A stretch of 64,000 nucleotides of DNA from Roseiarcus sp963816065 (GTDB lineage: Bacteria; Pseudomonadota; Alphaproteobacteria; Rhizobiales; Beijerinckiaceae), in contig CAWFJG010000019.1 in NCBI GenBank assembly GCA_963816065.1, forward strand, positions 124,001 to 188,000, in the 5' to 3' direction. This document shows positions 8,948-20,397 of the stretch, piece by piece. How positions within the stretch are numbered: position 1 is the stretch's first letter; every line of letters begins with the position of its first letter. The translations under genes were made by a program, and so were the position numbers. The notes under the pieces were generated by a model, which saw only the letters and a program-made list of their open reading frames with translations, was not told where the DNA came from and did no database searches.

Positions 8948-10615
8948 ATGATTGACGACAGCGAGTTGGTGTTCGCGGCGCTCGGAGGGCTCGGCGAAAT
9001 CGGGATGAATTGCGCGCTCTATGGCTACGGGCCGCCGAAAGGGCGCAAATGGCTGATGATCGATCTCGGCCTCGCGTTCGCGGGCGACGATTTGCCCGGC
9101 GTCGATCTCGTCATGCCAGATGTCGGCTTCGTCGAGAAGGTGAAGAAGGACCTCGTCGGAATCATCATCACGCATGCCCACGAAGATCACATCGGCGCGC
9201 TGGCGGAGCTGTGGCCGAGCCTCGGCGCGCAGGTCTACGCCTCGCCATTCGCAACCGGGCTCGCCGAGGCGCGCCGGCTCGGCGAGCCGGGCGCGCCCAA
9301 GGTCCCGATCCAGATCGTCCGGCCCGGCGCTCGGATCATGATTGGCCCGTTCGACGTCGAGTTCGTGCCCGTCGCTCATTCGATCCCCGAGAGCACGGCA
9401 TTGGCGATCCGCACGCCGGCCGGCCTCGTCGTCCATACCGGCGACTGGAAGATCGATCCAACTCCCATCATCGGCGCGCGGACCGACGAGACCCGTCTGA
9501 AGGCGCTCGGCGACGAGGGAGTCCTCGCCCTCGTCTGCGATTCGACCAATGTGTTGCGCGAGGGCGAGAGCCCGTCGGAACGCGATGTCGCGGCAACGCT
9601 GAAGGACTTGATCGTCAAGTCGAAGGGCAGGGTGGTCGTCACTACGTTCGCCTCGAACGTTGTGCGCCTGCGCGCGGCCGCGGAGGCTGGCTTCGCCGCC
9701 GGGCGGCAGGTGTGCATTCTCGGCCGCGCGATGGAGCGCGTTGTCGCTGTGGCGCGGGAGCTCGGCATGTTCGACGGCGTGCCGCCGTTACTCGGCATGG
9801 ACGCCTTCGACCGCCTGCCGCGCGACAAGGTCCTCGCGCTCGCCACCGGCAGCCAGGGGGAACCGCGCGCCGCACTTGCCCGCATGGCCGAGAACGATCA
9901 TCCTGTCGCCGAGCTGAGTCCGGGCGACACTGTCATTTTCTCGTCGCGCACCATTCCGGGCAACGAGAAGGCGGTCGGCAGGATCATCAACGCTCTTGTC
10001 GCTGCGGGCGTCGAAATCGTCACCGATCGAAATGCACTCGTGCATGTATCCGGCCATCCTCGCCGCGCCGAGGTGCAAAAAATGTACGGTTGGCTGAGAC
10101 CGCAGATGGCGGTCCCGGCGCATGGTGAGGCGCTCCATCTCACCGAGCACGCGGCTTTCGCCCGAGCGCAGGGCGTGCCGCAGGTGCGGCGCGCGTTCAA
10201 TGGCGATCTCGTCCGTTTTGCGCCGGGTGAACTGGCGGCGATCGGCCGGATCGACCACGGCCGCCGACTTAAAGACGGCGACATTCTTCTGCCGATCCAG
10301 CAAGAGTGCGTCGGCCAGCGTCGGCGGCTCTCGTTCTCCGGCGTCGTCTCAATCGCCATTGCTCTGACGCCGAAGGGCGAGATGGCGGGCGATCCCGACG
10401 TGATGATCGCCGGCCTGCCGGAACGCACGCGCGAGGGCGCTGGGTTGGACCAGATCATCGACGTGGCGATTTTTGAAGCCTTCGAGAGCCTCCCCCGAGG
10501 CAAGCGGCGCGATGCGGACTTCGTGTCGACCGCCATCGAGCGCGGCGTGCGCGCCTCGGTCGGGGCCGTCTGGGGCAAGAAGCCGCAGGTGCATGCACTC
10601 GTGGTGGAGGTATAG
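8948..10615 (+). CDS. rnj: Ribonuclease J
   Basis: Metallo-beta-lactamase/beta-CASP RNase with endo- and 5' exonuclease activity, used in rRNA maturation and mRNA turnover in alphaproteobacteria. 555 aa. The zinc site THAHEDHIGAL lies near residue 75; VHTGDWKID, the beta-CASP segment with FSSRTIPGNE, and the HVSGHPRR motif follow. Full length for the family. ATG begins immediately after the birA stop. Confidence 0.95.
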   Translation: MIDDSELVFAALGGLGEIGMNCALYGYGPPKGRKWLMIDLGLAFAGDDLPGVDLVMPDVGFVEKVKKDLVGIIITHAHEDHIGALAELWPSLGAQVYASPFATGLAEARRLGEPGAPKVPIQIVRPGARIMIGPFDVEFVPVAHSIPESTALAIRTPAGLVVHTGDWKIDPTPIIGARTDETRLKALGDEGVLALVCDSTNVLREGESPSERDVAATLKDLIVKSKGRVVVTTFASNVVRLRAAAEAGFAAGRQVCILGRAMERVVAVARELGMFDGVPPLLGMDAFDRLPRDKVLALATGSQGEPRAALARMAENDHPVAELSPGDTVIFSSRTIPGNEKAVGRIINALVAAGVEIVTDRNALVHVSGHPRRAEVQKMYGWLRPQMAVPAHGEALHLTEHAAFARAQGVPQVRRAFNGDLVRFAPGELAAIGRIDHGRRLKDGDILLPIQQECVGQRRRLSFSGVVSIAIALTPKGEMAGDPDVMIAGLPERTREGAGLDQIIDVAIFEAFESLPRGKRRDADFVSTAIERGVRASVGAVWGKKPQVHALVVEV

Positions 10616-10717
10616 GGAGCGGTCGGCGAACGGCGCGCTGCGGGACGGCTGGAACCGCAGCCCGGAATTCGCTACTGGCGCCAGACCGAGCCTCGTTCCG
10701 GCAACAGGAGCAGACCC

Positions 10718-11122
<405 letters not shown>

Positions 11123-11125
11123 TTC

Positions 11126-12052
11126 TTGTCGCGCAGGGCGGTCGGAGTTGGCGGCCTCAGCCGTTTCGGCGCCGACTCGTTGTTGCTGGCGACTTCCGCC
11201 ATTTGGGGCGTCACGTTTGTTGTCCAAAAGGACATCGGCGCGCTGCCGCCGCTCGCCTTCGTTGCGGCGCGTTTTCTCGTGTCCGCGGTCGCGGTTGCGC
11301 CGCTGGCCTTGATTGAGCGTCGGCGGGCCGGGCTGCCGCGCTCGCAGCGCGCCTGGCGCCTCGCGGGCGTCATCGGCCTCATGCTGTTTCTCGGCGCGAG
11401 TCTGCAGCAAGCGGGGCTCGCGACGACGAGCGCAACCAACGCCGGTTTTCTCACCGCCTGCTATGTCGTCCTGACGCCGTTCGTGGTGTGGGCGTTGTCG
11501 CGGCGGCCCCCGCGCGCTATCGTCCTTGCGGCCGGCGCCGTCTCGCTGATCGGAGCGTGGCTGCTCGCCACCGGCGGCGGATCCGCCCGTCCGCCCACGA
11601 TGGGCGACGGGCTGGTGCTGCTCGCCGACCTTGCCTGGGCGACCGGCATCGCGCTCACGCCCATCTTCCTCGTCAAGACCGAGCGGCCGTTTAGCCTTGC
11701 TTTTTTGCAATTCGCGCTCTGCGCGGTACTCTCCGCCGTTGCGTCCGCCGCTCTGGAAAGGGCGGCGCCCGCCGCCGCCTATGTTGCAGTGGCGCCCGCG
11801 ATCCTGTTTGCCGGGCTCGTCTCCGGCGCCGTCGGCTATACCTCGCAAATCGTGGCGCAGCGCCACACGCCGCCAGCGGAGGCGGCGTTGATCCTGTCGA
11901 TGGAAAGCGTCTTTGCGGCAGTGGCCGGCGCGATATGGCTCGGCGAGGGTCTGAACGTCGCCGGCGCGATCGGCTGCGCGCTCATTCTCTTCGGGGCGAT
12001 CGCCGCGGAGGCGGCGCCGGCGTTCGCCGGTCGTAACGTCGCGGGCGCATAA
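11126..12052 (+). CDS. EamA/DMT-family transporter
   Basis: Ten-helix drug/metabolite transporter of 308 aa with two EamA repeats. The first begins SLLLATSAIWGVTFVVQKDIG, the second around residue 160 with LADLAWATGIALTPIFL. Near the end LSMESVFAAVAGAIWLGE is the conserved second-repeat signature. The start is a TTG three bases after the mce stop, so translation is likely coupled to mce. Substrate cannot be told from sequence. Confidence 0.87.
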   Translation: MSRRAVGVGGLSRFGADSLLLATSAIWGVTFVVQKDIGALPPLAFVAARFLVSAVAVAPLALIERRRAGLPRSQRAWRLAGVIGLMLFLGASLQQAGLATTSATNAGFLTACYVVLTPFVVWALSRRPPRAIVLAAGAVSLIGAWLLATGGGSARPPTMGDGLVLLADLAWATGIALTPIFLVKTERPFSLAFLQFALCAVLSAVASAALERAAPAAAYVAVAPAILFAGLVSGAVGYTSQIVAQRHTPPAEAALILSMESVFAAVAGAIWLGEGLNVAGAIGCALILFGAIAAEAAPAFAGRNVAGA

Positions 12053-12167
12053 GCGCGACCCTCCGACGCGACCGATCGCGCGATTATGACGCAGCGCGCT
12101 CCCTTGCGTCCACTATCGCTCGGCCGCAGATTGCGCGCGAATTCGCCGAGTGTAACGGGAGGGGCCC

Positions 12168-13576
12168 ATGGATTTTCTGATAGCGCTGGCCGCGCTCTGC
12201 TTCCTGATGTTTGTCGCCTATCGCGGCTTCAGTGTGATTTTGTTTGCGCCCATTGCCGCAATGGGCGCCGTTTTTCTCACCGATCCGCACGCCGTACCCG
12301 CCGCCTTCACCAATCTCTTCATGGTAAAGATGGTCGGGTTCGCACAACTCTACTTCCCGGTCTTCCTCCTCGGCGCCGTGTTCGGCAAGGTGATCGAGCT
12401 CTCCGGTTTCGCCAAGTCGATCGTGGCGACGATCATCCGCGTCGTCGGCAAGGATCAGGCGATCCTGGCGATCGTGCTCGTCTGCGCGGTGCTGACGTAT
12501 GGCGGCGTGTCGCTGTTCGTCGTGGTGTTCGCCGCCTACCCGTTCGCCGCCGAGTTGTTCCGCGCCGGCGACATCCCGAAGCGCCTGATCCCCGGCACGA
12601 TCGCGCTCGGGGCCTTTTCCTTCACCATGGATTCGCTGCCGTTCACGCCGCAGATTCAGAACATCATCCCCACCTCCTACTTCAAGACGACGACCGGGGC
12701 CGCGCCGATTCTCGGCATCGTCGGCGCCGTCTTCATCTTTGTCTGCGGCATGTCCTATCTGGAATGGCAGAAGCGGATCGCCCGCGCCAGGGGAGAGGGA
12801 TATGGCGAAGGCCACATCAACGAGCCGGCGGCGATCGACACCACTCATCTGCCTTCGCCCTGGATCGCCTTCCTGCCGCTGATCGTGGTGTTCGCGCTCA
12901 ACATCGCGCTCGGCGGCTTCCCCCCGGCCTCCCGGGTCTCATCGACTGGGCCTATGGATCGAGCTACGACCTCAAGCTCGCCATGGACCATGCGATCCCG
13001 ACTCCGGTCCCGCCGATCCGCGGCGTGTGGGCGGTCGAGGGCGCGCTGCTCGTGGGTATCGTGCTGGTGTTTCTGCTCGGCTTCCGCGCGGTCTCCAAGA
13101 ACTTCGCCGAGGGCAGCAAGCTGGCGGTGGCGGGCGCGCTGCTTGCGGCGATGAACACCGCATCGGAATACGGCTTCGGCGGCGTCATCGCCTCGTTGCC
13201 CGGCTTCCTCGTCATACGCGACGCGCTCGGCGTGATTCCCAATACGCTGGTGCGCGAAGCGGTCACTGTCACCTCGCTCGCCGGCATCACCGGCTCGGCG
13301 TCGGGCGGCATGTCGATCGCGCTCGCGGCGATGTCGAAGGACTTCATCGCAGCCGCGAATGCGGTTGGAATCCCGATGGAGGTCTTGCACCGCGTCGCCG
13401 CGATGGCGAGCGGCGGCATGGATACGCTGCCGCACAACGGCGCGGTGATCACGCTGCTCGCGGTCACCGGCCTGACGCATCGCCAGTCCTACAAGGACAT
13501 CTTCGCGGTCACTGTCCTGAAGACCGCGGCGGTGTTCGTCGCCATCGGCGTCTACGAGTTCACCGGGCTGTACTGA
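12168..13576 (+). CDS. GntP-family permease (one frameshift in the sequence)
   Basis: Membrane transporter for organic acids such as gluconate or hydroxybutyrate; about 469 aa with some 12 membrane segments. GGGAGGGG precedes the ATG. The N-terminal two-thirds (MDFLIALAALCFLMFVAYRG to NIALGGFPP) and the C-terminal part (LIDWAYGSSYDLKLAMDHAI to the stop) are in different frames; the change lies at about 12925-12935 beside a run of six C. One missing base would restore the whole protein, so a consensus error is more likely than a pseudogene. Stands alone, with no recognisable catabolic partner. Confidence 0.85.
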
Positions 13577-13678
13577 GCTGCCGTTCAGGACCGTCCCGTT
13601 TCCGAGCGCCGGCCGAGCGCGCGGATTAAGGGAGGCGCGCGGCCCGCGCGTTCGTAGGATTCGATGCCGCGGACCTCG

Positions 13679-14401
13679 TCAGCTCAAGAACGTCGCCTGG
13701 CCGGTCTGAAGATCGTAGATCGCGGGGACGATCTTGAGCTTGCCGTCCTTGACGAGACCCGAGAGCAACGCGCTCAACGCCGGAAGCCGCTCGGCGGTCA
13801 GCTCGGCGCTCTTCTTGGCGGCGTTGTTGACATAGTCTCCTTCTATTCCGCGCACGGCGAGCGCCGCCGGCAGGATCGGCTGGATCATGATCCCGATCAC
13901 CCCGGGGTAGGTCGCGTTCTTGGTGACGACGTCGCAGGCGGCCTCGACCGCGCCGCAACTCGTGTGCGCAAGCACGACAATCAGCGGAGAGCCAAGCACG
14001 GCCGCCCCGTATTCGAGTGTGCCGAGCGTCTGAACGTCCACCAGATTGCCGGCGTTCCGGGCGACGAACAACTCGCCGACGCCTTTGCCGCCAAAGATCA
14101 GCTCAGGGGGAACGCGACTGTCGGCGCAGGCGACGATGGACGCCCAGGGCGCCTGATGACCCGCGACCTGTTCTCGCCGCTGGGCGAGATCGATCGCGCA
14201 GACTTCGGGGTGACTAACGTAGCGTTGGTTGCCGGCCTTGAGCTGGGCGAGCGCCTCCTCGGGGGTCAGCACAGTCGGGGCGCCTTCGGCCGCATAGGCG
14301 GGCTTGATCGCGCCGCCCAGGCCCGCGGCCGCGAGCGCTCCCGCGCCAAACCTCAGCAATCCGCGCCGCCCGATCGCCTGCGCCCCGCATGCCTGGCACA
14401 T
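13679..14401 (-). CDS. Beta-class carbonic anhydrase with Tat signal peptide
   Basis: Zinc enzyme interconverting CO2 and bicarbonate. 240 aa from the ATG at 14401, chosen because GGGAGGAGGCGAG lies just upstream. Zinc ligands and catalytic dyad are visible in CADSRVPPE and in HTSCGAV. The N-terminus contains RRGLLRFGAGALAAAG, a twin-arginine signal, followed by a cleavable region ending AYA. Export means the enzyme acts in the periplasm, where it could assist bicarbonate or CO2 uptake. Divergent from the marR gene. Confidence 0.92.
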   Translation of the reverse strand: MCQACGAQAIGRRGLLRFGAGALAAAGLGGAIKPAYAAEGAPTVLTPEEALAQLKAGNQRYVSHPEVCAIDLAQRREQVAGHQAPWASIVACADSRVPPELIFGGKGVGELFVARNAGNLVDVQTLGTLEYGAAVLGSPLIVVLAHTSCGAVEAACDVVTKNATYPGVIGIMIQPILPAALAVRGIEGDYVNNAAKKSAELTAERLPALSALLSGLVKDGKLKIVPAIYDLQTGQATFLS

Positions 14402-14543
14402 CGCCTCGCCTCCTCCCGCATTCGCCCGAGTTCGCCTCCGGCACGACGCCACTATGGGCGCCTTAGGCGAGGTTCTCAAGAAGGTTGCAAGGGGACCTTT
14501 TTCTCCTCGGGTCCGCAAACGCTTGCGCCCGATTGGCGATGCA

Positions 14544-14553
14544 GGTATATACC
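14544..14553. promoter_or_regulatory. Palindrome GGTATATACC before marR, candidate operator
   Basis: A perfect 10-bp palindrome six bases before the marR ATG, in the 157-base divergent region between the carbonic anhydrase and marR. MarR proteins commonly autoregulate through AT-rich palindromes here. It covers the position of the ribosome site, which is otherwise poor. Function is inferred only. Confidence 0.3.
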
Positions 14554-14558
14554 CGTAA

Positions 14559-14957
14559 ATGGATACGCCCTGCTATTGCGCCGCGCTCCGCGCCGCGACC
14601 CGCAAGACGACCGCGCTTTACGACGAGGCGCTCGCCCCGGCTGGAATTGGCCTGGCGCAGTTCAGCCTGTTGCGGCGGGTCCAGCGCGCTGGCGCGGTCT
14701 CGCTGACCGAGCTTGCGCGACTCGCCGAACTTGACCGCTCGACGGTCGGGCGCAACGTGAAAGTGCTCGAGCGGATGGGGCTCGTGAGCGAGACGACCGC
14801 CGAAGACCAGCGCGAAACGGCGGTCGCCCTGACAGAGGACGGCCGCGCAACTCTGCGTCGCGCCCGGCCCTTGTGGGAGGACGCCCAGCGGCGCGTCGAG
14901 GCTGCGATCGGCGCCGAGCGCGCCGAGGCTCTTCGCGTCCTCGCCCAAAGCCTTTGA
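14559..14957 (+). CDS. MarR-family transcriptional regulator
   Basis: Winged-helix repressor of 132 aa. The HTH is seen in SLTELARLAELDRSTVGRNV and the wing in GLVSETTAEDQRE. It ends 40 bases before a co-directional MFS transporter, so it probably controls that gene and itself. The ligand is unknown. A palindrome lies just upstream. Confidence 0.88.
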   Translation: MDTPCYCAALRAATRKTTALYDEALAPAGIGLAQFSLLRRVQRAGAVSLTELARLAELDRSTVGRNVKVLERMGLVSETTAEDQRETAVALTEDGRATLRRARPLWEDAQRRVEAAIGAERAEALRVLAQSL

Positions 14958-14997
14958 CATCGTCTTACGGGCCGATGGCCGCCGAACGGAGAACGCC

Positions 14998-16362
14998 ATG
15001 ACGGAATCCATCATCGTCCCGCGCGGCGGCGACCTCCCCGGCGCGTCCGCCCGGCCGGCCGCCCTCTCGCTCTCCAACCGTCTCTCCGCGGCGCTCGGGC
15101 GGCGCGGAATTTTTTACGGTTGGGTTGTGGCGGGCTCGACTTTCCTCGTCATGCTGGCGAACGCCGGCGCGATGGGCGCGCCGGGCGTCCTGATCGGTCC
15201 GCTCGAAAAGGAGTTCGGCTGGAGCGCCGCCGACATTTCTTCGGCCTTCGCCATCCGCCTCGCGCTGTTCGGCTTGATCGCGCCGTTCGCCGCGGCCCTG
15301 ATCAACCGCTTCGGCGTCCGGTTCGTCGTCATCGCCGCGGTCGGCATGGTGTCGGCCGGCGTGCTCGCTTCGCTCGCCATGACTGAGCTCTGGCAACTCG
15401 TCGCGCTGTGGGGCGTCGTGATCGGCCTCGGCACCGGCATGGTGGCGCTCGTGCTCGGGGCGACCGTCGCGACGCGCTGGTTCCAGCACCGGCGCGGCCT
15501 CGTCGTCGGCATGCTGACCGCGAGCACCGCCACCGGCCAGCTCGTCTTCCTGCCGCTGCTCGCCAAGCTGACGGAGGCGTACGGCTGGAGGCCGGCGCTC
15601 GGCTTCGTCGTCGTCATGCTCTGGCTCGCCGGATTGGTCGCGCTGCTCCTGCTGCGCGACCGCCCCTACGATGTCGGGCTCGCGCCATTCGGCGCGCGCG
15701 CGCTCGAGCCGCCTCCGGTCGAAAGCAACGCGTTGGGCGCGATGCTCGCCTCGCCTTTGCGCGCGCTTTACGAGGCGCGGGCGAGCCGTACCTTCTGGGT
15801 GCTGTTCGCCACCTTCTTCGTCTGCGGCCTTTCGACTAACGGCCTGATCCAAACGCACTGGATTTCGCTGTGCGGCGACTACGGCGTCGCGCCGGTCGCG
15901 GCGGCGGGAGCGCTGGCGGCGATCGGCGCCTTCGACTTCGTCGGCACAATCCTGTCGGGCTGGCTCTCCGACCGCTTCGACAACCGCTGGCTGTTGTTCG
16001 TCTATTACGGGCTGCGCGGCCTGTCCCTGATCGTCCTGCCATTCACGGACTTTTCGGTGATCGGGCTCTCGGCCTTCGCCGTGTTCTACGGCCTGGACTG
16101 GGTGGCGACCGTGCCGCCGACGGTGCGGCTCACCGTCGAGCGCTTCGGCGCGCAGAAGGCGAACCTGACATTCGGCTGGATCTTCACCGCCCATCAGATC
16201 GGCGCGGCTACGGCCGCCTTCGGCGCCGGCCTCTTCCGCACCGAACTCATGACCTATCTGCCGGCGCTCTATGTCGCGGGCGTCGCCTGCGTGCTCGCCG
16301 CCGCCCTGGCGCTGACCATCGGCCGCCCGCGCGCTGCCGTTGAGGTCGCGGCTGCCGCCTGA
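14998..16362 (+). CDS. MFS transporter
   Basis: 454 aa, 12 predicted membrane segments. It starts FYGWVVAGSTFLVMLANAG, typical of the monocarboxylate/OFA-like branch of the major facilitator superfamily; GVLIGPLEKEFGWS and GWLSDRFDNRW (A-like motif) fit. The start at 14998 follows ACGGAGAACGCC. Paired with the upstream marR gene as a likely regulated efflux or organic-acid transporter. Confidence 0.88.
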   Translation: MTESIIVPRGGDLPGASARPAALSLSNRLSAALGRRGIFYGWVVAGSTFLVMLANAGAMGAPGVLIGPLEKEFGWSAADISSAFAIRLALFGLIAPFAAALINRFGVRFVVIAAVGMVSAGVLASLAMTELWQLVALWGVVIGLGTGMVALVLGATVATRWFQHRRGLVVGMLTASTATGQLVFLPLLAKLTEAYGWRPALGFVVVMLWLAGLVALLLLRDRPYDVGLAPFGARALEPPPVESNALGAMLASPLRALYEARASRTFWVLFATFFVCGLSTNGLIQTHWISLCGDYGVAPVAAAGALAAIGAFDFVGTILSGWLSDRFDNRWLLFVYYGLRGLSLIVLPFTDFSVIGLSAFAVFYGLDWVATVPPTVRLTVERFGAQKANLTFGWIFTAHQIGAATAAFGAGLFRTELMTYLPALYVAGVACVLAAALALTIGRPRAAVEVAAAA

Positions 16363-16516
16363 CCGGCGCGGTGGAGGGCTGACACCGTCGCAGACCGCGA
16401 CTATAAGCGGCGGGGCCTGCGCCAGGACGTCGAAATCGCATGGATAGCCGGATCGAATTCGGCCGTGGCGGCGTTCAATGAGCGGCGAAGGCAGTGCAAT
16501 TTTGAAGGGTTGCCCG

Positions 16517-16822
16517 ATGTCCGGCTCGATCTTGAGCAGCGCTGCGCTCGATGAGCGCCGGCGCAAGATTTTGTTTCGCGCGTGGCGGCGGGGCATGCGC
16601 GAGATGGACCTCGTCATGGGCCAGTTCGCCGACTTGAACCTGCCGACGATGACCGAAGCCGAACTCGACGAGTTCGAGCGCCTGATGGAGGCGCCGGATC
16701 CCGAGGTGCTGTCCTGGATCACGGGCGAGGCGCCCACCCCGCAGGCTTACGACACGCCGCTGTTTGCGCGCGTCTCGGCGGCGCCGCGCGAGGCGATCAA
16801 CAGGGCGAACGAAGCCAAGTGA
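16517..16822 (+). CDS. sdhE: FAD assembly factor SdhE (succinate dehydrogenase)
   Basis: Small chaperone that promotes covalent flavinylation of succinate dehydrogenase subunit A. 101 aa from 16517; an in-frame ATG at 16478 would add 13 residues, but GAAGGG is well placed for the later one and the length then fits the family. The core RRKILFRAWRRGMREMDLVMGQFA contains the conserved RGxxE-like segment (RGMRE). The TGA overlaps the GTG start of mfd. Adjacency of sdhE and mfd is common in alphaproteobacteria. Confidence 0.92.
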   Translation: MSGSILSSAALDERRRKILFRAWRRGMREMDLVMGQFADLNLPTMTEAELDEFERLMEAPDPEVLSWITGEAPTPQAYDTPLFARVSAAPREAINRANEAK

Positions 16823-19800
16823 GCTCGGCGACGCGAGCTGAGCGCAATCAATCCAGCGAAGGGACCGATCTCTCGTCCGCCGTCCGTCGCCTCGGCGAGG
16901 GCGGCGCCGTCACGCTCTGCCGCGCGCCCGAAGGCTACGACGCCTTCGTCGTGGCGGAGCTTGCGCATGGCCTCGCCGAGGCCGGCGAGAGGCGGCGCCG
17001 CGGCGCTCGTGTTCGTAGCCCGCGATGGGCTGCGGGCGCAGGCCTTCATCGACGCGCTCGCATTCGCCGGCCCGGAGATCGAGGCGCTCTATCTGCCCTC
17101 GTGGGACTGCCAGCCCTACGATCGCGTGTCGCCCAACGCCGCGGTCGCCGCAGAGCGGATGACGATGCTCGCCCGCCTCGCCCGCACGCGCGGTGCGATC
17201 GAGCGGCCGCGCGTGCTCGTCGTTCCGGTCAATGCCCTGACCCAGCGCCTGCCGCCGCTAGCCTACGTTTCCTCCGCCGCCTTTTCGGCCGCGCCGGGCA
17301 ACAGCGTGCGAATGGAGGACCTGGCGCTCTGGCTCGAGACCAACGGCTACGCCCGCGCCAGTACGGTGCGCGACGTCGGCGACTACGCCTCGCGCGGCGG
17401 CATCCTCGATCTCTATCCGCCCGGCGCGCCGGCACCCGATCCGGCTCGACTTCTTCGGCGACACGCTGGAAACGATCCGCGCCTTCGATCCCGAGACCCA
17501 GCGCAGCGTCGGCCAGCTCCGCTCGCTCGACCTCGTGCCGATGAGCGAAGCGCGGCTGACGACCGAGACGATCAAGCCGCTTCCGCCAGCTCTACGCCCA
17601 GGAATTCGGCGCGCCCACGCCGGACGACGACCTCTACGCCGCCGTCAGCGAAGGCCGGCGCGCGATCGGCCTCGAGCACTGGCTGCCGCTCCTTTACGAC
17701 CATCTCGACACGCTGTTCGACTATGTCGGCGATGCGCCGTTCGTGCTCGACGCCCGAGCCGAAGAGGCGGCCGCCCAGCGCGTCGCCCAGATCGCCGACG
17801 CGTACGCCGCAGCGCCGCGCCATCTACAGCCGGACCCCGCTAGGTCCGACTACAAGCCGCTGCCGGCGGCACGCCTCTATCTCGCCGGCGAGGAATGGAA
17901 GGAACGGCTCGAAGCCGGTCCGCTCGCGCGCGTGACGCCGTTCGAGCATCCGCCCGGCGCGGCGAGCGGTCGTCGATTGCGGCGGGCGGGTCGGCCGCAC
18001 CTTCGCGCCGGAGCGGCAGGCCGAAGCCGCCAACGTGTTCGACGCCGCGGTCGCCCATGTCAAGGACCTCGGCAAACGCGGCCTCAAGGTGGTCGTGGCC
18101 GGGTGGAGCGACGGCTCGCGCGAACGCCTGAGCCACGTGCTCGCCGAGCATGGCCTGAAATCGCTGGAACTCGTCTCCTCCTGGCATCAAGCGAAGACCG
18201 CGCGGCCGGGCGCGCTGCCGCTGGCGGTGATCGCGCTCGAGCAGGGCTTCGAGGCGCCGGGGCTCGCGGTCGTCGGCGAGCAGGACATTCTCGGCGATCG
18301 CCTGGTCAGGCGCGTCAAGCGCAAGCGCCGCGCCCAGGACGTGCTCGCCGAAGCCGCGGCGCTGACCGCAGGCGACCTCGTCGTCCACATCGACCACGGC
18401 GTCGGCCGCTTCGTCGGTTTGAAGACCATCGAGGCCGCCGGCGCGCCGCACGACTGCCTCGAGATCCACTACGCCGGCGGCGACCGGCTGTTCCTGCCGG
18501 TCGAGAACCTGGAGCTTCTGTCGCGCTACGGCTCGGAGACGGGCGAGCTCGACAAGCTCGGCGGGGCCGGGTGGCAGTCGCGCAAGGCGCGGCTGAAGAA
18601 GCGCGTGCGCGAGATGGCCGGTGAGCTCATCCGCGTCGCCGCCCAGCGCATGACCAAGCCCGCGCCCCGCCTCGCCGCGCCCGACGGCCTGTACGACGAA
18701 TTCTGCGCCCGCTTCCCCTATGACGAGACGCAGGACCAGGAGAGCGCGATCGAGGCGACCCTCGACGACCTCGGCGCCGGCCGGCCGATGGATCGCCTCG
18801 TCTGCGGCGACGTCGGCTTCGGCAAGACGGAGGTGGCGCTGCGCGCCGCCTTCGCCGCGGCGATCAACTCGAAGCAGACTGCGATCGTCGTGCCGACCAC
18901 GCTGCTCGCCCGCCAGCACGCGCGTGTCTTTCGCGAGCGCTTCGCCGGCCTGCCGGTCAGGATCGGCCAGCTCTCGCGCATGGTCGGCGCGGCCGAGCAG
19001 CGCGAGGTGAAGAAGGGACTGGCCGAAGGCGGTGTCGACATCGTCGTCGGCACCCACGCGGTGCTCGGCAAGACCGTCCAGTTCAAGGACCTCGGCCTCG
19101 TCGTGGTCGACGAGGAGCAGCATTTCGGCGTCGCCCACAAGGAGCGCCTGAAGGAGCTGCGCACGGAAGTGCACATCCTGACGCTGTCGGCGACGCCGAT
19201 CCCGCGCACCCTGCAGCTCGCCATGACGGGCGTGCGCGACCTCTCGATCATCGCGACGCCGCCGGTCGACCGGCTGGCGGTCAGGACCTTCGTCTCGCCG
19301 TTCGACGCGCTGATCGTGCGCGAGGCGCTGCTGCGCGAGCGCTATCGCGGCGGCCAGTCGTTCTACGTGTGTCCGCGCATCGAAGACCTCGACGAGGCGG
19401 CGGCCTTTCTTCGCCAGAACGTGCCGGAGGCGAAGTTCGTCGTCGCCCACGGCCAGATGGCGGCGACCGAGCTCGAGGACAAGATCGGCGCCTTCTACGA
19501 CGGCAAGTACGACATCCTGCTCTCGACCGCGATCGTCGAGTTCGGGCCTCGACATTCCCCGCGCCAACACGATGATCGTCCATCGCGCCGACATGTTCGG
19601 CCTCGCGCAGCTCTATCAGCTGCGGGGCAGGGTAGGGCGGGCGAAGGTGCGCGCCTACGCGCTCTTCACCACGCCGGCCAGGGCGACGATCACGCCTCAG
19701 GCCGAGAAGCGGCTGACCGTGCTGCAATCGCTCGATACGCTGGGGGCCGGCTTCCAGCTCGCCTCGCACGACCTTGATCTCCGCGGCGCCGGCAATCTGT

Positions 19801-20372
19801 TCGGCGAGGAGCAGTCCGGCCACATCAAGGAGGTCGGCTACGAGCTCTATCAGCAGATGGTGCGCGAGGCGGTCGAACGCATCAAGTCGGGCGAGGACGC
19901 GGTCCCGGAGGACATGTGGTCGCCGACCATCCAGCTCGGCGCGCCGGTGACGATCCCCGAGAACTACATCCCCGACCTGCCGACTCGCCTCGCGCTCTAC
20001 CGCCGCCTGAGCGCGCTCGAGGACGAGGCCGAGATCGACGCGATCGGGGCCGAGATCGTCGACCGCTTCGGCCCGCCGCCGCCGGAAGTCGGCCTTCTCA
20101 TGAAGCTCGTGTTGATCAAGGCGCTGTGCCGCAGGGCGAATGTCGAAAAGCTCGACGCCGGCCCCAAGGGCGCGACCCTCGCCTTCCGTGGCAACGCCTT
20201 CGCCAACCCGACGGGCCTGGTGAAGTGGGTGACGGCGCAAGGGTCTCTGGCGCGGGTGCGGCCCGACATGCGGATTGTCGTGGTCGACGACTTCGAACAG
20301 CTCGCCGACCGGCTCGACGGGACGCTGCGGATGATGCGCGAGATCGCCAAGATTGCGGGGAAGAAGGGGTAG
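16819..20372 (+). CDS. mfd: Transcription-repair coupling factor Mfd (five frameshifts)
   Basis: SF2 translocase that removes stalled RNA polymerase and recruits UvrA. The span encodes ~1183 residues, the usual length. In order: UvrB-homology region (LYLPSWDCQPYDRVSPN), RNAP-interacting domain (GDLVVHIDHGVGRFVGL), helicase motif I (GDVGFGKTEVALRAAF), DEEQ box (VVVDEEQHFGV), motif VI (QLYQLRGRVGRAK), TRCF C-terminal domain. Start: GTG overlapping the sdhE stop. The frame moves forward by one base five times, at about 16985, 17445, 17585, 17965 and 19548. Removing one base at each restores the protein; for example GAGTTCGGG near 19545 should read GAGTCGGG to give VESGLDIPR. Consensus errors are the simplest reading. 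Confidence 0.9.
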
Positions 20373-20397
20373 GGTAGGGGTAGGATAAAGGTGAGTT

